The notes below the pieces were generated by a model. It had not been told where the DNA came from. It was given only the letters and a program-made list of their open reading frames with translations, and searched no databases. A DNA stretch of 8,127 nucleotides, taken from contig JAATGI010000455.1 in assembly GCA_015654725.1 (NCBI GenBank), forward strand, positions 1 through 8,127, given 5' to 3'. Of the stretch, positions 1-5,904 are shown piece by piece. This DNA comes from Rhodospirillales bacterium (GTDB lineage Bacteria; Pseudomonadota; Alphaproteobacteria; ATCC43930; CGMCC-115725). The translations under genes were made by a program, and so were the position numbers. Positions within the stretch are counted from its first letter, which is position 1; the number at the start of each line of letters is the position of its first letter.

Positions 1-75
1 AGCAGCGTCGCCGATGAGATCGGGATCAGAGTGACGGCGGCGACCGATTTAGCTCTCCGCTGCGTCTAGCGTCTC

Positions 76-135
76 TTTTTTTGAGGCCGTCGCGCACAGG
101 ACGATTTTTTAGCGATCGAAGCGTACCGCATTTTT
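76..135. other. T-tract region upstream of the first oxygenase gene
   Basis: Three T-runs (76-82, 105-110 and 131-135) interrupt otherwise GC-rich DNA in the 226-base stretch before the first gene. I see no convincing -35/-10 pair with normal spacing and no clear regulator palindrome. A frame open from base 1 to the TAG at 67-69 could be the last 22 codons of an upstream gene, but it is too short to judge. A weak hairpin (CGCT 58-61 with AGCG 68-71) before the first T-run could end such a gene. Confidence 0.3.
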
Positions 136-226
136 GCTGTCCGTCCAATCTGCCGGCTCGCCTTGCGCGGGCGGCCCCCTTAGCTTAGAGGTCTAATGTC
201 AACGCCAGCCCGGGAGAAGGTCAGCC

Positions 227-1525
227 ATGCTGTCCGCCGAGGACAATGACATTCTGTGCCGCGTCGAAGGCAACGCCCCGATGGGGCAGCTCATGCGCCG
301 ACACTGGCTTCCGGCCTGCATGTCGGAGGAAGTCGCCGAACCGGACGGCGCGCCGCGGCGGGTGCGGCTGTTGGGGGAAGACCTGGTGGTGTTCCGCGAC
401 AGCCGCGGACGGCTTGGAGTCCTTGACGAGCACTGTCCGCATCGCCGCGCGTCGCTCGCCTTTGGCCGCAACGAAGAATGCGGGCTGCGCTGCCTCTATC
501 ACGGCTGGAAGATGGATGTGGACGGCAATGTCGTCGAAGCCGCGTCCGAGCCACAAGGCAGCCGCGTGACCGAGCGCATCCGCGTCAAATCTTATCCGGC
601 GCAAGAGAACGGCGGCCTGGTGTGGGTCTATATGGGACCCCGCGACGCGATGACGGATTTTCAGGCGCCGGCATGGGTTCGCTCGCCGCGGACCAAGGTG
701 AGCATTGTCAAAATTCAGGTCTCTTGCAATTGGGCGCAGATTCTGGAGGGCGCGATCGATTCGGCGCACAGTTCGAGCCTGCATTCCTCGGAAATACGCA
801 CGGGAACGCCGGGCGGCGCCGACGAGACCTTCGAGAAATTGCTCCGCCCATCGACGGATACCTCGCCACGCCTTGAGTTCGACCCGACTTCCTACGGCCT
901 TCGCTACGCGGCGATCCGGCGCCCCACCGTCGATCCCGAGACCCATGACTATGTCAGGATCACGGCATTCATCGCGCCGTTGACGGTGCTGATCCCGCCC
1001 AACCCGCGCCACGGCGTGGTCCAGCTGACCGCGCCGATGGACGATACCCACACCATGTTCTACTTCATTGCGTGGAGCGATGCCGGGACGGCGCCGGACC
1101 AAGAGGCATGGCGGAAATACTGCGGCGCTCAGGTCGGCATCGATCTCGACGACCAGTACCGGAACCGGCGGACGCTGGAAAACGGATATCTTCAGGATCG
1201 CCAGGCCATGAAGCTGGGCAGCTTCACCGGGATTCGCGGCATCCCCAACCAGGACATCGTGATGTGGGAAACGATGGGGCCGATCGCGGATCGATCGCAA
1301 GAGCGGCTGGGTTCGAGCGACGTTGCCGTGGCGCAGTTCCGCCGCATCATGGTGCGCGCCGCGCGCGCCTTCGCAACCGGCGGCGACGTGATCGGCCTAA
1401 CGGAACCGCGCGTGCCCCAGCGCGATATCCGCTCCTTTGCCGGCGTCGTCCCCAAAACGGTCGATTGGCACGGCCTCCCGACGGGAGATGAAGTGTCGTA
1501 CGCACTCGATAAGGTGCCGGGTTGA
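227..1525 (+). CDS. Rieske aromatic ring-hydroxylating oxygenase, phthalate 4,5-dioxygenase-type alpha subunit
   Basis: This 432-residue cytoplasmic protein is the terminal oxygenase component of a Rieske non-heme iron system that hydroxylates an aromatic acid using O2 and electrons from a reductase. The N-terminal Rieske [2Fe-2S] motif is C70-P-H72 and C89-x2-H92. The mononuclear iron motif is E174-x3-D178-x2-H181-x4-H186, with D178 as the probable bridging Asp and D343 (NQD) a possible third ligand. The stretch GPIADRSQERLGSSD at 351-365 is typical of the phthalate dioxygenase / LigXa C-terminal domain. The length is normal for this single-subunit group, which is served by a separate FMN/ferredoxin reductase. 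The ATG at 227 has the purine-rich Shine-Dalgarno AGAAGG six bases upstream. No reductase is nearby. The substrate is uncertain: phthalate-like acids are favoured, but O-demethylases and other aryl-acid hydroxylases share the fold. Confidence 0.93.
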   Translation: MLSAEDNDILCRVEGNAPMGQLMRRHWLPACMSEEVAEPDGAPRRVRLLGEDLVVFRDSRGRLGVLDEHCPHRRASLAFGRNEECGLRCLYHGWKMDVDGNVVEAASEPQGSRVTERIRVKSYPAQENGGLVWVYMGPRDAMTDFQAPAWVRSPRTKVSIVKIQVSCNWAQILEGAIDSAHSSSLHSSEIRTGTPGGADETFEKLLRPSTDTSPRLEFDPTSYGLRYAAIRRPTVDPETHDYVRITAFIAPLTVLIPPNPRHGVVQLTAPMDDTHTMFYFIAWSDAGTAPDQEAWRKYCGAQVGIDLDDQYRNRRTLENGYLQDRQAMKLGSFTGIRGIPNQDIVMWETMGPIADRSQERLGSSDVAVAQFRRIMVRAARAFATGGDVIGLTEPRVPQRDIRSFAGVVPKTVDWHGLPTGDEVSYALDKVPG

Positions 1526-1587
1526 GCCATCCGGGCGCGCGCCGATTGACGCACGTATTCGGCCTCGTCGATGATGGCGACGGGTAA

Positions 1588-1643
1588 GCCGCCGTGAGCG
1601 GCGTGAGATCGATCCGCGCCCGCGCGGACGAGATCGCGGGGAG
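1588..1643 (+). promoter_or_regulatory. Leader of the second oxygenase: two small hairpins and a Shine-Dalgarno that decides the start
   Basis: GCCGC 1588-1592 pairs with GCGGC 1598-1602, and TCCGCG 1613-1618 pairs with CGCGGA 1623-1628. GGGGAG at 1638-1643 lies seven bases before ATG 1651, which makes that the likely start rather than the in-frame GTG at 1594. Whether the hairpins have a function is unknown. Confidence 0.4.
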
Positions 1644-1650
1644 AACGTCG

Positions 1651-2916
1651 ATGTCATCTCGGTATCCCGACGCCAACACCGGGCGGAATTCGCCGGCATC
1701 CGTCCAATTTCCCGGGCCGGGCAATACGCGCGTGCCGTTCGCGGCCTTTTCCGATCCCGATCTTTACCGGCGCGAACTCGCGCGCATCTTCCACGGGCCG
1801 AGCTGGCATTTCCTCGGGCTGGACGACGAGATCCCGAATCCCGGCGACTACAAGACCACCTATATCGGCGAAACACCTGTCATCGTCGCGCGCGTCGATG
1901 CCGCGCGGATCAACGGCTTCGTCAACCGCTGTTCGCATCGCGGCAATCTCGTCTGTATCAAGGAGCGGGGAACCGCGACCAAGCTGACCTGCGTCTATCA
2001 CGCTTGGAGTTTCGATCTCGAGGGCAATTTGACCGGCGTCGCGTTTCAGCGCGGCGCGCGCGGCGAAGGCGGCATGCCGGATCGTTTCCGCCGCGAGGAG
2101 CACGGCCTGCGAAAGCTTCGCATCGGGACCGTTTGCGGCCTCATCTTCGGCTCCCTCTCGGACGAGGCGCCGGAACTTGGCGATTATATCGGGCCCGAGA
2201 TCGGCGCCCGAATTCGCCGGGTTCTGCATGGCAGGCCCAAGGTGCTTGGCTCGGTGACGCAGGCGTTGCACAACAATTGGAAGCTCTACGCCGAAAATGT
2301 CCGCGACACCTACCATGCGAGCCTGTTGCATCTGTTCTATGGCACATTCGGCATGACGCGGCTTTCCGCTGAAGGCGGCATCGTAATCGGCGAGACCGGC
2401 GGTCATCACGCGAGCTACTCGCGCGGTTCGGCGTCGACCGCCGAGGGCAACAAGGATTATGACGGGTTGCGCTCGAACCAATCGGGCTTTCAGCTCGAGG
2501 ACGCGCGCCTGCTGCGGCATGTCGACGAATTCGGCGACGGCATTACCGTGCAAATCCTGTCGCTGTTCCCGAACTTCGTGCTGCATCAGATCAACAACAG
2601 CATCGCCGCCGGAATCGTGGTGCCGAAGGGACCCGACGCGGCGGAGCTGGTCTGGCTCTATCTCGGTCTCGAGGACGACGATCCCGCCATGACGGAACGA
2701 CGCCTGCTGCAGGCCAATCTCAGCGGACCGGCCGGCTACATCTCGATGGAGGACGGCGCGGTCACCGGCTTCATCCAGCGCGCCATCAAGGGCTCGGAAG
2801 CGGCGTGCGCTGTGCTGGACATGGGCGGCGACGGCCACGGCTCCACCACGAGCCGCGCGACCGAAGCCTCGGTCCGCGGCTTCTGGCACGCCTACCGCGC
2901 GCAGATGGGTCTCTGA
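1651..2916 (+). CDS. Rieske dioxygenase large (alpha) subunit, TphA2/AndAc-like
   Basis: This is the large subunit (421 residues) of a two-subunit ring-hydroxylating dioxygenase that adds O2 to an aromatic carboxylate. The Rieske motif is C94-S-H96 and C114-x2-H117. The catalytic iron motif is E215-x3-D219-x2-H222-x4-H227, inside RDTYHASLLH, and D368 in SMEDGAV is the probable third iron ligand. From memory, the sequence follows the terephthalate 1,2-dioxygenase large subunit closely: NTRVPF near the N-terminus, LTGVAF, EGGMP, GGHHASYS, and a C-terminal SVRGFWHAYR. The AndAc anthranilate and ortho-halobenzoate dioxygenases belong to the same group, so the substrate is not settled. The in-frame GTG at 1594 would add 19 residues of low-complexity sequence, and the ATG at 1651 has a far better ribosome site. 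The stop is one base before the beta-subunit ATG, which implies coupled translation. Confidence 0.93.
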   Translation: MSSRYPDANTGRNSPASVQFPGPGNTRVPFAAFSDPDLYRRELARIFHGPSWHFLGLDDEIPNPGDYKTTYIGETPVIVARVDAARINGFVNRCSHRGNLVCIKERGTATKLTCVYHAWSFDLEGNLTGVAFQRGARGEGGMPDRFRREEHGLRKLRIGTVCGLIFGSLSDEAPELGDYIGPEIGARIRRVLHGRPKVLGSVTQALHNNWKLYAENVRDTYHASLLHLFYGTFGMTRLSAEGGIVIGETGGHHASYSRGSASTAEGNKDYDGLRSNQSGFQLEDARLLRHVDEFGDGITVQILSLFPNFVLHQINNSIAAGIVVPKGPDAAELVWLYLGLEDDDPAMTERRLLQANLSGPAGYISMEDGAVTGFIQRAIKGSEAACAVLDMGGDGHGSTTSRATEASVRGFWHAYRAQMGL

Positions 2917-2917
2917 G

Positions 2918-3400
2918 ATGCAAGCGACGGAAAATCTGCTGCTTCGCCTCGAGATCGACGCTTTCAACGCCGACTATGCCGGCTGCATCGACGACGACGC
3001 CTTGGAGCGTTGGCCGGATTTCTTCGCGGAGGACTGTCTTTACCGGATCACGACCGCGGAAAACCTGGCGGCAAACCGGCCCTTGGGGCTGATCTACGCC
3101 AATTCGCGGAACATGCTGCGCGACCGGGTCGTCTCGCTGCGTCAGGCCAATATCTACGAGCCACAGCGCTATAGCCACCAAATCTCCTGCCTGAAGCTGG
3201 GCGCGAGACAGGGCGAACTGCTGGAGGCCACCGCCAGCTTTCTGGTCGTCCGCACCATGCAGGGCGGCGAGATGTCGATCTTCGCCGCCGGCCGCTACCG
3301 CGACCAGTTCCGCCGCATCGGCGAAGGCTGGACCCTGCAACGCCGGATCGTCGTTCTCGACAGCAAGCGCATCGACACGCTGCTCGCCTTCCCGCTGTAA
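2918..3400 (+). CDS. Aromatic dioxygenase small (beta) subunit, TphA3/AndAd-like
   Basis: This 160-residue protein matches the ring-hydroxylating dioxygenase beta family (SnoaL/NTF2-like cone fold), which has a structural role and assembles with alpha, usually as alpha3beta3. Recognisable stretches are DAFNADYAGCIDDDALERWP (13-32), FFAEDCLYRIT, MLRDRVVSLRQANIYEPQRY and the C-terminal DSKRIDTLLAFPL. These follow the terephthalate dioxygenase small subunit as I remember it, including the LPL-like end (here FPL). It starts one base after the alpha stop, so the two are surely co-expressed. No metal-binding motif is expected or seen. No further operon gene follows: about 155 non-coding bases lead to a tRNA on the other strand, so the reductase and dehydrogenase of a full pathway are missing on this side. 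Confidence 0.9.
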   Translation: MQATENLLLRLEIDAFNADYAGCIDDDALERWPDFFAEDCLYRITTAENLAANRPLGLIYANSRNMLRDRVVSLRQANIYEPQRYSHQISCLKLGARQGELLEATASFLVVRTMQGGEMSIFAAGRYRDQFRRIGEGWTLQRRIVVLDSKRIDTLLAFPL

Positions 3401-3556
3401 CGGAGCGCTCGCCCGCTTCGACTGCGCGCGCACGAGGCCTATGGCTAGATTAGCTGGAGTCCGCCTAAGAGCCATGAGCGGTGGTCAGGAGTTCAGCTCC
3501 TATTTGGTGGGCTTTTCGCGGCATCGCGTAGAGAATCTGCAAATGACCAGACTGGC
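3401..3556. other. Non-coding spacer between the oxygenase block and tRNA-Gln
   Basis: No gene is supported here. The only structure is a five-base-pair hairpin (AGGAG 3487-3491 with CTCCT 3497-3501), too weak and without a T-run to call a terminator, although the two flanking transcripts converge on this spacer. Confidence 0.6.
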
Positions 3557-3631
3557 TGGCTGGGGCGCCAGGATTCGAACCTGGGAATGGTGGAATCAAA
3601 ATCCACTGCCTTACCACTTGGCTACGCCCCA
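3557..3631 (-). tRNA. tRNA-Gln (anticodon TTG)
   Basis: Read on the minus strand, the acceptor stem is TGGGGCG (3631-3625) paired with CGCCCCA (3567-3561), followed by discriminator G and an encoded CCA (3559-3557). The D-stem is GCC/GGC, the anticodon stem is GTGGA/TCCAC with loop TTTTGAT, and the T-arm is CCAGG-TTCGAAT-CCTGG. Anticodon TTG (3599-3597) reads CAA. A U1-A72 end pair and a GGGG start are usual for tRNA-Gln. The gene is opposite in direction to all protein genes here, and its 3' end faces the oxygenase genes. No clear T-rich terminator follows it. Confidence 0.96.
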
Positions 3632-3651
3632 TCACGCGGCAAGAGGCGCGG

Positions 3652-3680
3652 ACGATAGAGCCAAAGCGTTGGCGCCTCAA
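3652..3680 (-). promoter_or_regulatory. Sigma70-like promoter for tRNA-Gln
   Basis: On the minus strand, TTGAGG (3680-3675) and TATCGT (3657-3652) are separated by exactly 17 bases, each matching the consensus at four of six positions. The predicted start near 3645 leaves about 13 bases of 5' leader before the tRNA, as expected for a precursor trimmed by RNase P. Confidence 0.6.
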
Positions 3681-3699
3681 GCGCGCCACCGGCGAATCG

Positions 3700-3737
3700 C
3701 CGCGTAGGCGGGGACCCCTGGGCCCCCGCCTACGCGG
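3700..3737. repeat. GC-rich palindrome, REP-like
   Basis: The 14-base arm at 3700-3713 is the exact reverse complement of 3724-3737, with a 10-base loop. The core CCCCGCCTACGCGG resembles the extragenic palindromes scattered through many alphaproteobacterial genomes. It has no T-run, so it is not a standard terminator. Only one copy is in this window, so its repeat nature is inferred. Confidence 0.6.
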
Positions 3738-3740
3738 GGG

Positions 3741-3786
3741 TGGCAGGTTTTCTAAGCGAACTTCGTTCGCCAAGAAAACCTAGCCA
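3741..3786. repeat. Second long palindrome adjoining the REP-like element
   Basis: TGGC (3741-3744) plus AGGTTTTCT (3745-3753) pairs with AGAAAACCT (3773-3781) plus GCCA (3783-3786), with one bulged base at 3782. After a 2x2 internal loop, GCGAAC (3756-3761) pairs with GTTCGC (3765-3770) across a three-base loop. It sits three bases from the preceding palindrome, which suggests one composite element. It could also form a stable structure in any transcript that crosses it. Confidence 0.6.
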
Positions 3787-3806
3787 GTTGACGCGATGGG
3801 GGCGCG

Positions 3807-3835
3807 TCGGCAAGGTGCGGCCATTCCCATATAAT
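3807..3835 (+). promoter_or_regulatory. Promoter of the tkt-gap operon
   Basis: A perfect TATAAT at 3830-3835 is preceded, with exact 17-base spacing, by TCGGCA at 3807-3812 (four of six matches to TTGACA). The predicted transcription start is about 3841-3843, only 13-15 bases before the tkt ATG, with no Shine-Dalgarno between. Confidence 0.6.
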
Positions 3836-3841
3836 TGTCCC

Positions 3842-3859
3842 ATGTCATCGCGATCATGA
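3842..3859 (+). CDS. Possible leaderless 5-codon ORF (MSSRS) coupled to tkt
   Basis: ATG 3842 falls at the transcription start predicted from the TATAAT box. Its five-codon frame ends in TGA 3857-3859, overlapping the tkt ATG 3856-3858 as ATGA. It could load ribosomes as a leaderless start and hand them to tkt, which has no visible Shine-Dalgarno. This is purely an inference from geometry, and it may be chance. Confidence 0.2.
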   Translation: MSSRS

Positions 3860-5904
3860 CCGCTACCTTGTCCGCAGCCCCGCCCGCTTCCGAGCCAAAA
3901 CCGCTGCCCGCGCCGGGCGATCCGACCCTGCGCCGCATGGCCGACGCCATCCGCGCCCTCGCCATGGACGCGGTCGAGCAGGCCAAGAGCGGCCATCCCG
4001 GCATGCCGATGGGCATGGCCGATGTCGCGACCGTGTTATGGAGCCGCTTTCTCAAATTCGATCCCGCCGATCCGGCCTGGCCCGATCGCGACCGTTTCAT
4101 CCTCTCGGCGGGACACGGCTCGATGCTGCTGTACGCGCTGCTGCATTTGACCGGCTACGAAGCCATGACGATGGCGGAGATCAAGCGCTTCCGCCAGTTC
4201 GGCAGCGCCACGCCGGGCCATCCCGAATACGAGCTGTCGCAAGGCATCGAGACCACGACCGGACCGCTGGCGCAGGGTCTCGGCAATGCCGTCGGCATGG
4301 CGCTCGCCGAACGCATCGTGGCGGCGCGGTTCGGCGCCGATCTGATCGATCACCACACCTATGTCATCGCCGGCGACGGCTGTTTGATGGAGGGCTTGAG
4401 CCAGGAGGCGATCTCGCTCGCCGGGCATTTGCAACTCGGTAAGCTGATCGTGCTGTGGGACGACAACAGCATCTCGATCGACGGCGCGACCGAGCTCGCC
4501 ACCTCCGACAATCAGCTCGAACGCTTCACCGCGAGCGGCTGGGACGCGGTCGCGGTCGATGGCCACGATACCGATGCCGTCGCCGCCGCCATCGAACATG
4601 CTCGGCGCACGCCGCTGCCGTCGCTGATTGCCTGCCGCACCACCATTGCTTTTGGCGCGCCGAAAAAAGCCGGCACCGCCGCCGCTCATGGCGCGCCGCT
4701 GGGGCCTGAGGAAATCACCGGCGCGCGTAAGCGCTTGGGTTGGGAATATCCGCCCTTCGTCATCCCCGATGACGTGGCGCATTGGTGGCGCGCGGTAGGG
4801 TCGCGCGGCGCCGCGGCGCATGCCGCCTGGAACGAGCGCATGGCGAAAGTTAGCCAGGGCGAGCGCACCGTGTTCGAGCATCGCACCACCGGCGTGCTCA
4901 AGAGCGGCTGGCGCGAGGCGCTCGCCGGCGTGAAGGCCAAATTCGCCGCCGACAGCGCCAAGATGGCGACGCGCCAGGCCTCGGGCACGGTCCTCGATGC
5001 GCTGACGCCCGCGATCCCGACGCTGGTCGGCGGCTCGGCCGATCTCACCGGCTCCAACAACACCAAGGCGAAAAATCAGAAGCTCGTCGCCGCGCCCGAT
5101 TACGCCGGCACCTATATTCATTACGGCGTGCGCGAGCATGGCATGGCGGCGGCGATGAACGGCTTGGCGCTGCATGGCGGGATCGTGCCCTATGGCGGCA
5201 CGTTCCTGATCTTCGCCGACTATTTGCGCCCGTCATTGCGGCTCGCCGCCTTGATGAAGCAACGCGTGATTTATCTTCTGACCCATGATTCGATCGGCGT
5301 CGGCGAGGATGGCCCGACCCATCAGCCGGTCGAGCAGTTGGCGAGTCTGCGCGCCATTCCCAACCTTCATGTCTTCCGTCCCGCCGACGCGGTCGAGACC
5401 GCGGAATGTTGGGAATTGGCGTTGACGCGGCACGACGGGCCGTCGGTGTTAGCGCTGACGCGTCAGGGCCTGCCCACGATCCGCGGCGACGCCGAAGAAA
5501 ACCGCTCCGCCCGCGGCGCCTATGTCGTCGCGGAGGCCCAGGGACCGCGCCAGATGACGCTGCTCGCCACCGGCTCGGAAGTGTCGTTGGCGATGGCGGC
5601 GCGCGTCCTATTGGCGGAACGCGGCATTCGCGCCGCCTTGGTGTCGATGCCGTGCTGGGAATTGTTCGAGGCGCAAGAGGCGTCTTACCGCGAGGCGGTT
5701 CTGGGCTCGGCGCCGCGCCTCGCGGTCGAAGCCGCGGCTTCTTTCGGCTGGGAACGTTATGTCGGATCGAGCGGTAATTTCATCGGCATGAAAAGTTTCG
5801 GCGCTTCGGCCCCGGCGGAAGATTTGTTCCGCCATTTCGGCATCACCGCCGAGGCCGTCGCGGCGGCGGCGGTAGCACTGGTCGAAAAGGGAACGGCGGC
5901 ATGA
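3856..5904 (+). CDS. tkt: Transketolase
   Basis: Transketolase is a thiamine-diphosphate, Mg-dependent cytoplasmic homodimer that moves two-carbon ketol units between sugar phosphates in the pentose phosphate and Calvin pathways. The 682 residues are the usual length for bacterial Tkt. The N-terminal domain has SGHPGMPMG with H47, GHGSMLLY with H87, and the ThDP/Mg motif G173-D174-G175 followed by N204. The pyrimidine domain has REHGM with E427, the expected cofactor-activating Glu, and HDSIGVGEDGPTHQP with H477 and H489. A C-terminal transketolase domain follows. I chose ATG 3856. The in-frame TTG at 3835 would add seven residues but lies inside the -10 box. The first 20 or so residues are Ala/Pro-rich and probably disordered. 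The stop overlaps gap by ATGA, so the two are co-translated. Confidence 0.95.
   Translation: MTATLSAAPPASEPKPLPAPGDPTLRRMADAIRALAMDAVEQAKSGHPGMPMGMADVATVLWSRFLKFDPADPAWPDRDRFILSAGHGSMLLYALLHLTGYEAMTMAEIKRFRQFGSATPGHPEYELSQGIETTTGPLAQGLGNAVGMALAERIVAARFGADLIDHHTYVIAGDGCLMEGLSQEAISLAGHLQLGKLIVLWDDNSISIDGATELATSDNQLERFTASGWDAVAVDGHDTDAVAAAIEHARRTPLPSLIACRTTIAFGAPKKAGTAAAHGAPLGPEEITGARKRLGWEYPPFVIPDDVAHWWRAVGSRGAAAHAAWNERMAKVSQGERTVFEHRTTGVLKSGWREALAGVKAKFAADSAKMATRQASGTVLDALTPAIPTLVGGSADLTGSNNTKAKNQKLVAAPDYAGTYIHYGVREHGMAAAMNGLALHGGIVPYGGTFLIFADYLRPSLRLAALMKQRVIYLLTHDSIGVGEDGPTHQPVEQLASLRAIPNLHVFRPADAVETAECWELALTRHDGPSVLALTRQGLPTIRGDAEENRSARGAYVVAEAQGPRQMTLLATGSEVSLAMAARVLLAERGIRAALVSMPCWELFEAQEASYREAVLGSAPRLAVEAAASFGWERYVGSSGNFIGMKSFGASAPAEDLFRHFGITAEAVAAAAVALVEKGTAA

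Noticed and set aside
1..69. Open frame from the window edge ending in TAG at 67
   Set aside because: 22 codons open by chance is common at this GC content, and the residues match nothing I know.
221..1300. Long minus-strand frame (359 codons) opposite the first oxygenase
   Set aside because: It is the antisense shadow of a gene with complete Rieske and iron motifs; the translation is Arg/His-rich without any recognisable domain.
1546..1575. TTGACG followed by GATGAT as a promoter for the second oxygenase
   Set aside because: The spacing is 18 bases and the -10 is weak; the genes probably share a transcript, so the match is not convincing.
1654..2967. Minus-strand frame of 437 codons opposite the second oxygenase
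   Set aside because: It is a high-GC shadow of a well-supported gene and has no family features of its own.
3487..3501. Hairpin AGGAG/CTCCT as a terminator between the beta subunit and the tRNA
   Set aside because: It has only five base pairs, with no T-run on either strand.
3441..3707. 88-codon + frame crossing the tRNA
   Set aside because: It runs through the tRNA gene and the repeat region, and has neither a ribosome site nor protein-like composition.
3788..3793. TTGACG as the -35 for the tkt promoter
   Set aside because: It lies 36 bases from TATAAT; TCGGCA at 3807 has the correct 17-base spacing.
4036..5175. Minus-strand frame of 379 codons inside tkt
   Set aside because: It lies opposite conserved transketolase domains, and its composition is typical of antisense GC-rich frames.
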